Below, piece after piece: positions 48,332 through 56,612 of a stretch of DNA of 64,000 bases; position 1 is the stretch's first letter; each line of letters begins with the position of its first letter. Source of the DNA: Bacteroidia bacterium (GTDB lineage: Bacteria > Bacteroidota > Bacteroidia > J057 > JADKCL01). The stretch is taken from the NCBI GenBank assembly GCA_020635905.1, contig JACJYV010000005.1, positions 248,001 to 312,000 on the forward strand. The letters are read 5' to 3'. The position numbers were made by a program, and so were the translations under genes. The notes under the pieces were generated by a model. That model searched no databases. It saw only the letters and a list, made by a program, of their open reading frames with translations, and was not told the origin of the DNA.

Positions 48332-49000
48332 ATGAACTATTTCCAATTCAACCTGCTGAGCTTTTCCGAACCAGGTGCTGAACCCAAACTGGAGGAATTT
48401 ACCCCCGAAGAATTTGCCCGTGCGCGGGACCTTTTTCAACGGCTGCGTCACCAGCACTTTCTCAAAACCCGCAGCGGGGATGCCCTGAATGGGTATTACC
48501 CCTATTCTCAGCTTCGCCTGGTCGAGCTTACGGAAGATAATATTGTGGTGGAGGAGCGCTTGGTGGCTTCAGATCAGTTGGAAATGAATGAATTTGCGGT
48601 GGCCGATCCCCTGACGGAAAGGCTGGTGGAAGCCCGCCTGGAAGGCATGGAATGGTTTGTGCAGGACGAGGACGGGGACCGTTCCTTTTTTGAATCTGAG
48701 GATGAAGCGATTGCCCATGCGGTTTCCAATCCTGAAGTGCGGCTGCAATTGTATAATCTGGATCGCTACCTTGATCTGGTGGAGGAACGCAACCTGCGGT
48801 TTTTTCTGCAAAACCGTCCCGCGATCTCGACCAATATGCTGGAATCGCTGTGCAAAATGGGCCGCGGCACCCTTTCCAAGATCAAGAATGCCCAGCGCCA
48901 GATGAATCGCAAGCAATACAAACGGGCCATGAATGTGTTGCCCTTTTATGGTTATCAGCCCCATGTGGATTTGCGGGACCTGACTAAAAAAGCTCCTTAA
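48332..49000 (+). CDS. Hypothetical protein with a C-terminal helix-turn-helix-like region
   Basis: A 222-residue soluble acidic protein. I do not recognise the N-terminal part (residues 1-140). The last 55 residues (MLESLCKMGRGTLSKIKNAQ, then RKQYKRAMNVLPFYGY) look like a helix-turn-helix of the repressor type, ending in a basic stretch. The gene's promoter is buried in two palindromes that could be its own operator, which makes a self-regulating DNA-binding protein the best guess. No partner is encoded beside it; the downstream gene is convergent. Confidence 0.6.
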   Translation: MNYFQFNLLSFSEPGAEPKLEEFTPEEFARARDLFQRLRHQHFLKTRSGDALNGYYPYSQLRLVELTEDNIVVEERLVASDQLEMNEFAVADPLTERLVEARLEGMEWFVQDEDGDRSFFESEDEAIAHAVSNPEVRLQLYNLDRYLDLVEERNLRFFLQNRPAISTNMLESLCKMGRGTLSKIKNAQRQMNRKQYKRAMNVLPFYGYQPHVDLRDLTKKAP

Positions 49001-49016
49001 TTTCGGGCAAAGTTGC

Positions 49017-49733
49017 TCAAAGCAACTTGCTGAGGTCCACACCTGGCTCGATTTCCAGGTCAGGTCTTCCCTGACGAAAAAGTACCGCGGGCGATTGCCC
49101 GATGAGGTCAAGTTTTCCTTTTTGAAGGCTTAGCATGGAGTCTTCACGGATGCCCAGCACGGGCTGGGTGTTGCGGGGAAGGTGGTGAAATTCGTGGATG
49201 CGGTCCTCGCGGGTCTCTCCCTTGTGTTCGGGCAGCAATTTTCCCGGGATGAAATGCGGGTTGAGGTTGAAATTCACGAAGCCGAAGGCTTCGAAGGTGG
49301 GCGGGTACACGATGGGCATGTCGTTGGTGGTGGAAATGGTGAGGCCAGCCACGTTTGAACCTGCGCTGGTGCCCATGTAGGGCATGCCCTGCAACACCCT
49401 TTCCTGAATCACAGGAAAGGCTCCCGTGGCGTACAAATCCTGGAGTAATAAAAAGGTGTTTCCGCCCCCAATGAAAATGGCTTCTGCCTCCGCAGCTCCC
49501 TGGGGGATGTTGTCGAACTGGTGAATGCCTTTTACCTGAATGCCCAATTCGGCAAAAACGGAGCGGGGAACCTCTGTATATTCATCCCAGGTCAGGCCGC
49601 CCGGCCTGGCAAATGGTACAAATACCAGGGTTTGCACCCCGACGAGCAATTCCCTGACCTGGGGCAGGGCATGGCTGAGGTAGGTATCTCCGTGGGTACG
49701 TGAACTGCTGACTAGAAGGAGGCTTTTTTGCAT
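49017..49733 (-). CDS. pepE: Dipeptidase E-like (peptidase family S51)
   Basis: A 238-residue cytoplasmic peptidase. The S51 fold shows FIGGGNTFLLLQDL, the nucleophile elbow GTSAGSNVAG with Ser123 (Ser120 in the Salmonella enzyme), and the later NFNLNPHFIPGKLL segment with the presumed catalytic His. PepE cleaves Asp-X dipeptides; other S51 members are cyanophycinases, which is less likely at this length. It is convergent with the helix-turn-helix gene, with 16 bp between stops. Confidence 0.88.
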   Translation of the reverse strand: MQKSLLLVSSSRTHGDTYLSHALPQVRELLVGVQTLVFVPFARPGGLTWDEYTEVPRSVFAELGIQVKGIHQFDNIPQGAAEAEAIFIGGGNTFLLLQDLYATGAFPVIQERVLQGMPYMGTSAGSNVAGLTISTTNDMPIVYPPTFEAFGFVNFNLNPHFIPGKLLPEHKGETREDRIHEFHHLPRNTQPVLGIREDSMLSLQKGKLDLIGQSPAVLFRQGRPDLEIEPGVDLSKLL

Positions 49734-49950
49734 GCCTGAAGTTAGGAATTCGTATTCTGGGAGGCAAACCTGGGCAGGAAAATGAAATTTTCCGCCCTCC
49801 TTTCCGGGCTGATTACCTCATTCTCCCTGACTTGGGCGCGTAATAATTTCGCTGAAAATCATAGCATTGGAATAATCTTTGTTTCATATTTACCTTGGGA
49901 AACCTGCCCCTGACCGGGAAGGTTGTGTTTTTAATCCGGATGGAAAGTTT

Positions 49951-51699
49951 ATGAGATTTTTTCTCGCTGTAATTCTTCTTTTACTGGCTCAGTCTTTGTC
50001 CGCACAAATTGTGCAGATCAACCGCTATTTGCCTTTTCAGACCTCTCTGCCTTCTGACAGTGGGGCCACATTTCAGTTGTTTCTGGAGGAGAAAGTGGAT
50101 TCCTTTTTGTTGGATACCTCCAATACCATGGAAGGCAAAGTAGTGTTATTGCTGCACGATGGAGCCAGTCCCTCTTCCCCCCTGTTTGACCTGGCCTACC
50201 AGGATTACAGCTGGATGAATTACCTGGCTTTTCGCTCCCTGGATGTATTTTCTGTAGATTTTGCGGGATTTGGCAATTCCAGCCGTCCCTCGCCCATGGC
50301 GGATCCCTGCAACCTCAGCCCTGTTGACCAGAATTTTGTGGGGCAAACGGGTTGTGGGCCTTCCCCCTATCCCTGGCTGGTGCAATATGCTGACCAGGAA
50401 AGTAAGGAACTCGATCTGGTGGTGGACAAAATCAGGAATTTACGCAATGTGAGCCGGGTGAGCCTGATTGGATTTGGGGAAGGGGCCGAACGTGCCCTGA
50501 CTTATGCCGCAGGAATTGGGGCCTCCAAAGTAAATAAAATCATCGCCCTGGGAGCCAATGACGCCTCGGTGGTTTCCTCGCCTCCCCCCGCTCTGCCCCT
50601 GACGGGCCAACCTCTGGAAATCCTGCGCAGCAGCGATTTTTCTAATTATTTCAACAGTGGAGGCTGTGCTGCTGCAGTGGCCGCCAACATGGATTCAGTT
50701 GTTTGGCAGGCTCATCTTGCCACTGATCCCCTGGCTTCGGGCTGGGGACCAGGCGTGGTGCGCTTCCCGGGCGCTTACCAATGGGGTTATACCCAGGATA
50801 CAGTGGGCAAAGTTCAGCGCCCTGTGCTGCTGGTTCAGGGAGATGCAGATCCTAAAATTCCCCAAAACGCAATTGATCACCTGTTTGGTCAACTGGTGGC
50901 CTGCACCAACAAAGTATCCCTTCATGTGCGGGCTGGCAGCCATTATTTGATGTACGAAAACCGTCATCAACTGCTTTTCCAGCTGAGCCATGAATGGCTG
51001 ACCCAGTCTTCCATTTCGGGTATCAGTTTTGGGAAAATGGTGATCAAACTGAATGGTGATGTGCATTCTCAGGGCATTTCAAATGATTCCATTGCACCCC
51101 ACACGATTGAAACGATTCCCCACCACAACGCCTATAATGTGATGGTGAACACGGACCTTTATCTCCGTTTCAATGAATACGTGACCCTGAGCAGCGCTCC
51201 CAGGAAACTGTTGCTGAAAAAAGCCTCTAATAATGCAGTGGTGCAGTCCTTTGTGTTGAATAATTCACCTGAAGTCACCCAAATTTGTGGGAACCTCTTC
51301 AAGGTGGACATTCAGCAACTGGATCAGGCCACCACTTATTACGTGGATGTGGAAGGCGGCGCCTTTTTTGACGACAATCAAAACCTTTCCAACCCGATCG
51401 ACGGCATTTCCAAATGGGTATTTTCCACCACTTTTGTCACGGACCTTGCAGAAGATTTATCCCCGGGGCACTGGAAAATCTATCCCAATCCATCTCATGG
51501 GCGGGTAAGTTTAATGGCACCTTCTTCGTGGCATGGAGAGGCCCTGCAGCTTTCGCTGTACAATCTTCAGGGTCAGCAGGTCTGGGCCCAAAATAGTCGA
51601 AATCTGGAATTGGAAATGCCAACCCTGCCTGCCGGGGTATATGTGCTTGAAGTGGGTAGCGAGGCGGGTAAAGAGCGCCTGGGTTTGCTGGTGGAGTAG
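49951..51699 (+). CDS. T9SS-secreted alpha/beta-hydrolase-like protein lacking the nucleophile
   Basis: Taken from the ATG at 49951 (582 residues), which starts the signal peptide MRFFLAVILLLLAQSLSAQ. Residues about 55-350 have the hydrolase fold: VVLLLHDGASPSSP, VFSVDFAGFGNSSRPS, the elbow at LIGFGEGAERAL, LLVQGDADPKIPQNAID (acid) and RAGSHYLMY (His). The family's G-x-S-x-G is G-F-G-E-G, so Ser is replaced by Gly176. A SbsA-like Ig domain (about 385-480) and a T9SS domain (KIYPNPSHGRVSLMAPSS ...) follow. It may be a binding protein and not an enzyme. Confidence 0.82.
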   Translation: MRFFLAVILLLLAQSLSAQIVQINRYLPFQTSLPSDSGATFQLFLEEKVDSFLLDTSNTMEGKVVLLLHDGASPSSPLFDLAYQDYSWMNYLAFRSLDVFSVDFAGFGNSSRPSPMADPCNLSPVDQNFVGQTGCGPSPYPWLVQYADQESKELDLVVDKIRNLRNVSRVSLIGFGEGAERALTYAAGIGASKVNKIIALGANDASVVSSPPPALPLTGQPLEILRSSDFSNYFNSGGCAAAVAANMDSVVWQAHLATDPLASGWGPGVVRFPGAYQWGYTQDTVGKVQRPVLLVQGDADPKIPQNAIDHLFGQLVACTNKVSLHVRAGSHYLMYENRHQLLFQLSHEWLTQSSISGISFGKMVIKLNGDVHSQGISNDSIAPHTIETIPHHNAYNVMVNTDLYLRFNEYVTLSSAPRKLLLKKASNNAVVQSFVLNNSPEVTQICGNLFKVDIQQLDQATTYYVDVEGGAFFDDNQNLSNPIDGISKWVFSTTFVTDLAEDLSPGHWKIYPNPSHGRVSLMAPSSWHGEALQLSLYNLQGQQVWAQNSRNLELEMPTLPAGVYVLEVGSEAGKERLGLLVE

Positions 51700-51776
51700 G
51701 GAAAAATTCGTTTTCGACCATTTGAAATTCGCGCGACACAGGAAAAACGGGAAAAACTTCCGTAATTAACTGGCAA

Positions 51777-52736
51777 ATGACGCCCGTTTTGAAAAATCTG
51801 ATTTCCTGTTCACCCTTAATTTTAGGTGGTTGCCTTTGGCTGGCCATCAGTGGTTGCGGGCCCAGCACTCCTTCTGATTCCCAAAATGCTGAGGTTGATT
51901 CCACCCAATCCCTGACTGCTGACACCCTGACTGCCCCTGATACTGTAATGCAGCCTTCAGAATTGCCATTGACTGAAAATTCTACCCAAAACACTCTCTC
52001 AAACCCGCAAAAAGAAACCCGGCCAAAACCCGTCCTGAACCTCGGGCTAACAGATTCAAGTGGCAAAAAGCCCTTTAAACTGGAGTTGCACGACCTGGAA
52101 CCACCAACCAAAAAGCCCAAAAATACCCCATCCGAGCAAGTCGATTTTGGCGCAATCAACCCCAACCTCAAAGCGGCCAACCTGGTGGGCTGCTGGACAG
52201 ATTCGCGGGAAGAAAACGCCCCTGGTTCCACCACACAGGCCTTCAGGCCTTGTGATTTCAAAAAATTTCCGGCTTCCCGCTTCCGTTTTCGCATGGACCT
52301 CAAATCCGACCAGACCTGCCAGTGGCTCTACCTCGCTCCCAATGATGCCCACCACATGGAGCCCGGCACCTGGACCTACGACCCGGGCACTCACCTGCTG
52401 AAAATCAAAAACAATGCAGGAAAAGAGGTGCAAAAATATGAGGTAAAAGGCGGGAATGCAGAGGTGTTGCTGCTGGTGGGGAGGCAGGGGGGGAAGATGT
52501 ATTCTACAAAAAAACGGAAAAAACTTCCCATAGTTAAAACGATAACTAATAAAGAAGATGTTTCGGAGGAAAAAATTTCTGCAATTGAGAAAGCAAGTGT
52601 TGATTTAGTAAGGTTGGAGGTCGGTAAATATCAGAGGAAAAGGTCTTTTAAATCCATCCCTGCCTTCATTTTCCATAACTTCGAAGGGATTAACAGCGAA
52701 TTCTTCCCAACGGGAAGCTTACTTTATGGCAAATAA
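51777..52736 (+). CDS. Predicted lipoprotein with a lipocalin-like region
   Basis: A 319-residue frame. The leader ends LAISGC, a lipobox with Cys27, followed by a Ser/Thr/Asp-rich linker. Residues about 135-245 (LVGCWTDSREE ... FRFRMDLKSDQTCQWLYLAP ... GTWTYDPGTHLLKIKNNAGK) resemble a lipocalin-like single-domain barrel. From about 52500 the DNA becomes AT-rich and the last 75 residues look unlike the rest. The A-runs near 52507 and 52519 could hide a frameshift, so the true end may be near 52540. It overlaps the YhcG-type gene by 11 bp. Confidence 0.65.
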   Translation: MTPVLKNLISCSPLILGGCLWLAISGCGPSTPSDSQNAEVDSTQSLTADTLTAPDTVMQPSELPLTENSTQNTLSNPQKETRPKPVLNLGLTDSSGKKPFKLELHDLEPPTKKPKNTPSEQVDFGAINPNLKAANLVGCWTDSREENAPGSTTQAFRPCDFKKFPASRFRFRMDLKSDQTCQWLYLAPNDAHHMEPGTWTYDPGTHLLKIKNNAGKEVQKYEVKGGNAEVLLLVGRQGGKMYSTKKRKKLPIVKTITNKEDVSEEKISAIEKASVDLVRLEVGKYQRKRSFKSIPAFIFHNFEGINSEFFPTGSLLYGK

Positions 52737-53820
52737 CATTACTCAACCAGAAAACGAACTTTTTGAAAATATTCGGGCGCTGATCACAGCTGCTCGCCAA
52801 CAGGTAGTTCGGACCATAAACACCACCATGGTGATAACCTATTTCCACATTGGCCGCACGATCATTGAATATAATCAGGATGGCAAATCCCGGGCCGATT
52901 ATGCCGCAGAAACACTCAAGAATGTATCTGAAAAACTCAGCGAAGAGTTTGGACGTGGATTTTCCACGACCAACCTGGAATATATGCGAAACTTTTATTC
53001 GATCTATAAAGATCGAATATCCCAGACGATGTCTGGGGAATCTCAAAAACGGGTCAGCCCAAAATCCCAGACGGTGTCTGGGAAATTTGTGGGACGATAT
53101 GCTTCTGATCAAAATGTGCCTTTTCAACTCAGTTGGAGCCACTATGTGAAATTGCTTGGCATGGAGGATGAAGATGAACGAAATTTTTACGAGGTGGAAG
53201 CTGTAAATCAAAGATGGTCGGTACGTGAACTCAATCGTCAGACCAATGCTGCCCTTTACCAACGTCTGGCACTGAGCAGGGACAAAGACCAGGTGAAGGC
53301 TTTGAGCAGGGAAGGAGAAATCATCCAATCCCCCCAGGATGTGGTCAAAGACCCGCTGGTGCTGGAGTTTTTGGGCCTGAAAGAGCATGCTTCATTTTCT
53401 GAAAGTGATCTTGAAGCAGCCATTATCAACAAACTGCAGGAATTTATGCTGGAATTGGGCAAAGGCTTTTCTTTTGTAGGCCGTCAGGTACGCCTCAGCA
53501 TTGAAAACGATCATTTTTACACGGATCTCGTTTTCTATAATCGCTTCCTGCGCTGCCATGTGCTGATCGATCTAAAGATCGGGAAATTGACCCACCAGGA
53601 TCTTGGCCAAATGCAGATGTATGTCAATTTTTATGATAGGGTGGTAAAAATTGAAGGAGAAAATCCGACCATTGGAATTGTGCTCTGCCGGGAGAAGAAT
53701 GACGGAGTAGTAAAATTCACTTTGCCAGAAGATAACGAACAGATATTTGCGAGCAAGTACAAATTGTTTCTTCCAACCAAGGAAGAATTCAAGAAACAGC
53801 TTGAATCCTTTGGAAACTAA
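52726..53820 (+). CDS. YhcG/DUF1016-type PDDEXK nuclease family protein
   Basis: A 364-residue cytoplasmic protein. The DUF1016 N-terminal domain (ARQQVVRTINTTMVITYFHI, LSEEFGRGFSTTNLEYMRNF, FQLSWSHYVKLL) is followed by the PDDEXK domain with FYTDLVFYNRFLRCHVLIDL and KIGKLTHQDLGQMQMYVNFYD, where the Asp and the D-x-K pair of the nuclease site are kept. A 27-residue linker, coded by two palindromes, lies between FYSIYKD and the PFQLSWSHY segment. YhcG proteins are linked to DNA recombination or repair and are spread by transfer. Confidence 0.88.
   Translation: MANNITQPENELFENIRALITAARQQVVRTINTTMVITYFHIGRTIIEYNQDGKSRADYAAETLKNVSEKLSEEFGRGFSTTNLEYMRNFYSIYKDRISQTMSGESQKRVSPKSQTVSGKFVGRYASDQNVPFQLSWSHYVKLLGMEDEDERNFYEVEAVNQRWSVRELNRQTNAALYQRLALSRDKDQVKALSREGEIIQSPQDVVKDPLVLEFLGLKEHASFSESDLEAAIINKLQEFMLELGKGFSFVGRQVRLSIENDHFYTDLVFYNRFLRCHVLIDLKIGKLTHQDLGQMQMYVNFYDRVVKIEGENPTIGIVLCREKNDGVVKFTLPEDNEQIFASKYKLFLPTKEEFKKQLESFGN
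53030..53095. repeat. Two palindromes inside the YhcG-type coding sequence
   Basis: TCCCAGACGATGTCTGGGGA (about 53030-53049) and TCCCAGACGGTGTCTGGGA (about 53072-53090) are near-identical palindromes, in frame with the gene and read as ISQTMSG and KSQTVSG. They are in phase and give a repeated peptide in a linker that tolerates insertions. Confidence 0.75.
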
Positions 53821-53852
53821 TCAAAACGATCAGTTCAGAATTCCCAAAAATC

Positions 53853-53889
53853 AAAAAAGCCCCATGCAAACTGCACAGGGCTTTTTTTG
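53853..53889. terminator. Bidirectional terminator between YhcG-type gene and tRNA-Phe
   Basis: Stem AAAAAGCCC / GGGCTTTTT with loop around CATGCAAACTGCACA, A-run before and T-run after. It serves the rightward nuclease gene and the leftward tRNA. Confidence 0.88.
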
Positions 53890-53962
53890 TGGTGAGGGAG
53901 GGAATCGAACCCCCGACACAAGGATTTTCAGTCCTTTGCTCTACCGACTGAGCTACCTCACC
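53890..53962 (-). tRNA. tRNA-Phe (GAA anticodon)
   Basis: A 73-nt tRNA on the minus strand. Acceptor stem GGTGAGG / CCTCACC, D-loop with AGTCGGTA, anticodon loop CTGAAAA (anticodon GAA, Phe), T-loop TTCGATT with the GGGGG / CCCTC T-stem. The discriminator base is A and CCA is not encoded. All stems pair. The gene stands alone between a terminator and a 270-bp spacer. Confidence 0.97.
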
Positions 53963-54130
53963 ATAAAGAGCGGATGGCAAAATTAATGCTTTTTCCTTCT
54001 CTGCAAAATTTTTTGTCAATATTTTTCTTTCCGCGTCAAAACTCTTTTTTCGGGCCTCTCGTTAGCTCCATTTTCTACCGCCTCTCACACAAAAAAATCC
54101 TCTGCATGCATACAATTTTTCGCCGATTTT

Positions 54131-54160
54131 TTTGCCTCAAAGGTTTATTTACTTAATTTG
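54131..54160 (+). promoter_or_regulatory. Promoter candidate for the HdrD-like gene
   Basis: TTTG at 54131-54134 and TTAATTTG at 54153-54160 are 18 bp apart, near the Bacteroidota TTTG / TAnnTTTG form (one mismatch in the -7 box). The GTG start of the membrane Fe-S gene lies 76 bp downstream. Confidence 0.45.
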
Positions 54161-54235
54161 GTTATCAAATCAGGGGCAAAAAAAATTTGATTTAATGCAA
54201 TTGACAACGCCCCTCAAAAGATCAATCAAAGCAAC

Positions 54236-55567
54236 GTGAAACAGATCATATTCCTCATTTTTCTGCTGGCGGCCTTCGGGTTCTTTGGCTACACTATCCA
54301 CAGGCTTTACAGTTTTCTCAGCAAAACCAAGCCCCTGGATGGCAAAGTGGATAACATTGGCGCCCGTATCGCCCACACCCTGCGGGTGGCGTTTGGTCAG
54401 TCCAAGATCCTGCGCAAGTGGCAGATAGTGGCAGGCGCCATGCACGCCACCATTTTCTGGGGCTTTCTGGTCATTACCGTGGGTACGGGCGAAATGATCC
54501 TCGACGGCGTGCTGGGCACAGAACGGGTACTCGGATTTCTGGGACCCGTGTATGACGTGATTACCATTTCAGGGGAAGTCTTTGCGGCCCTCATTGTGCT
54601 GGCCGTTTTCGGCTTTCTGGCCCGCCGCTACATCAAAAAACCCAAACGCTTCATTGCCCCAGAAATGAAACCCTCCTCCAACATGGATGCCACGATCGTA
54701 CTGATTATGACCTTCCTGTTGATGGTTTCCCTGCTGGAAATGAACCTCGGCTACCTGCTGGTCACCCCTGCAGACGAAGTGGTGGGCATGTATCCCATTA
54801 CGGGTGCTCTCGCAGGATCATTTTCTGGCCTGGGCGAAGGAGCCCAACACCTGATCTTCGAATCAGGCTGGTGGATTCACATCGTGCTGGTGCTGCTGTT
54901 CCTCAACTTATTGCCCTATAGCAAGCACTTTCACGTGATGGCTTCCATCCCCAACGTGTTCCTCATGAACATGGGCCCCAAAGGAAAATTGTCCAACATG
55001 CAGTCTGTCACCAACGAAATCAAAATGATGATGGACCCAAATGCGGCGGCAGAAATGGGCGAATTGCCTCCTCCCTCCCGTTTTGGGATCAAGGATGTGG
55101 AGGATGCTTCCTGGAAAACCGTACTGGATTCCTACACTTGTACCGAGTGTGGACGTTGCACGGCCAGCTGTCCTGCGAATATCACGGGCAAAAAGCTTTC
55201 TCCACGGAAACTCTTCAAGGATGTGCGTCACCGCATGACCGAAAAGGGCCCGGGACTGGCCAAAGCAACCACAGAAAAGCCCTACGACGACGGAAAATCC
55301 CTTTTCGACTACATTACGCCTGAAGAATTGTGGGCCTGCACCTCGTGTGGGGCCTGTGTGCAGGAATGCCCGGTCGAAATTCAGCACATTCCCCTGATTG
55401 TGGACATGCGCCGCTACCTGGTCATGGAGGAATCCAAGGCCCCAGAAGCTTTGCTGAGTATGTTCAACAACATCGAAAACAACGGCTGCCCCTGGCCCAT
55501 GCCTGCGAGTTCCCGCTTTGACTGGGCCAATCACATTGAAATGCCCGCTAACCTGGTGAGTCGCTAG
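54236..55567 (+). CDS. Membrane iron-sulfur protein, HdrD/NarI-like
   Basis: A 443-residue respiratory protein. Start GTG at 54236, giving VKQIIFLIFLLAAFGFFGY; no in-frame ATG fits better. Five or so membrane helices fill residues 1-245 with the IVAGAMHATIFWGFLVITVG segment (His residues suited to haem ligation, as in NarI). The cytoplasmic part binds two [4Fe-4S] clusters: CTECGRCTASCP and CTSCGACVQECP. With the next gene it resembles the HdrDE/GlpC-type quinone reductase units that take electrons from flavoproteins. No flavoprotein gene is next to it. Confidence 0.9.
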   Translation: MKQIIFLIFLLAAFGFFGYTIHRLYSFLSKTKPLDGKVDNIGARIAHTLRVAFGQSKILRKWQIVAGAMHATIFWGFLVITVGTGEMILDGVLGTERVLGFLGPVYDVITISGEVFAALIVLAVFGFLARRYIKKPKRFIAPEMKPSSNMDATIVLIMTFLLMVSLLEMNLGYLLVTPADEVVGMYPITGALAGSFSGLGEGAQHLIFESGWWIHIVLVLLFLNLLPYSKHFHVMASIPNVFLMNMGPKGKLSNMQSVTNEIKMMMDPNAAAEMGELPPPSRFGIKDVEDASWKTVLDSYTCTECGRCTASCPANITGKKLSPRKLFKDVRHRMTEKGPGLAKATTEKPYDDGKSLFDYITPEELWACTSCGACVQECPVEIQHIPLIVDMRRYLVMEESKAPEALLSMFNNIENNGCPWPMPASSRFDWANHIEMPANLVSR

Positions 55568-55724
55568 TCCTTAGTCCTTAGATGTTAGAGATTAGATTTT
55601 AGATGATAGAGAATAGAGGTGACAGAACTTACAACTAAGAACTAAAAACTCAGAACTAACAACTAAAAACCACCAACCATAATCATAGTTAATTGCTAAT
55701 TGCTAATTGTTAATTGAAAACCAG
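55568..55724. repeat. Low-complexity spacer between HdrD-like and HdrB-like genes
   Basis: Short degenerate tandem repeats: TAGTCCTTAG doubles, then ACTAAGAACTAAAAACTCAG-type units, and finally AATTGCTAATTGCTAATTG. Despite the 157-bp gap the two genes are functionally linked, so the repeat probably expanded inside an operon. Confidence 0.7.
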
Positions 55725-56546
55725 ATGTCCGAGACAACGAATAGCCCCGAAATGATACAGGTCCAGGTTCCAACCATGATGGATATGGCCGCCAAAGGAG
55801 AATCGCCCGAAATTTTGTTTTGGGTGGGATGTGCAGGTTCATTTGACGACCGCTACCAGGCTGTGACCAAAGCATTTATCAAAATCCTGGAGCATGTGGG
55901 GATCAAATATGCCGTGCTTGGGCCCGAAGAATCCTGCACGGGCGACCCGGCCAAACGGGCAGGCAATGAGTTCCTGTTTCAGATGCAGGCCACCCAGAAC
56001 ATCATGATTCTCAACGGCTACGAGATCAAAAAAATCGTGACCGCCTGCCCTCATTGCTTCAATACCCTGAAAAATGAATACCCTGAACTGGGCGGCAATT
56101 TTGAGGTGATTCACCACGCCACCTACCTGCAGGAACTGATCGACAGCGGCAAACTGAAAGTGGCAGAGGAAGGGGTGATCAAGGGAAAAAGCGTGACCTT
56201 TCACGATTCCTGCTACCTGGGCCGTCACAACGACATCTACGAAGCGCCCCGTTCTGTAATCGAATCCCTCAAAAAGGAAATCCGCGAAATGAAACGCTCA
56301 CGATCCCGCGGACTGTGCTGCGGCGCAGGTGGAGCCCAAATGTTTAAGGATGCGGAGAAAGGCAATAAAGAAGTAAACATTGAGCGCACGGAGGAAGCCC
56401 TCGAAACGGGTGCTGAGGTAATCGCCACGGGTTGCCCCTTTTGCATGACCATGATGACCGACGGAGTCAAACATTTCCAAAAGGAAGAGTCCGTGAAGGT
56501 CTATGACATTGCCGAGCTGATTGCGTCAGCCCGGGGATTGCTTTGA
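55725..56546 (+). CDS. HdrB-like (CCG-domain) iron-sulfur protein
   Basis: Taken from the ATG at 55725 (273 residues). Two CCG cysteine-rich domains: WVGCAGSFDDR ... ACPHCFNTLKNEYPELG and FHDSCYLGRHNDIY ... RGLCCGAGGAQMF with a final TGCPFCMTMMTDG. In HdrB/GlpC/LutA-like proteins these Cys sets hold Fe-S clusters that pass electrons to or from a substrate or quinone site. It pairs with the membrane Fe-S protein upstream and is likely bound to it on the cytoplasmic face. Confidence 0.9.
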   Translation: MSETTNSPEMIQVQVPTMMDMAAKGESPEILFWVGCAGSFDDRYQAVTKAFIKILEHVGIKYAVLGPEESCTGDPAKRAGNEFLFQMQATQNIMILNGYEIKKIVTACPHCFNTLKNEYPELGGNFEVIHHATYLQELIDSGKLKVAEEGVIKGKSVTFHDSCYLGRHNDIYEAPRSVIESLKKEIREMKRSRSRGLCCGAGGAQMFKDAEKGNKEVNIERTEEALETGAEVIATGCPFCMTMMTDGVKHFQKEESVKVYDIAELIASARGLL

Positions 56547-56612
56547 TCCTGCGAAAGTGGCCTGAAGTGGCTGAAAAAGCTGCTTTTTCTCAAATAATCC
56601 GTCATCTTTCCC

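Noticed and set aside
53853..53962. Attachment site at the tRNA-Phe gene
   Set aside because: No integrase and no second copy of the tRNA 3' end were seen near it, so no integrated element can be supported.
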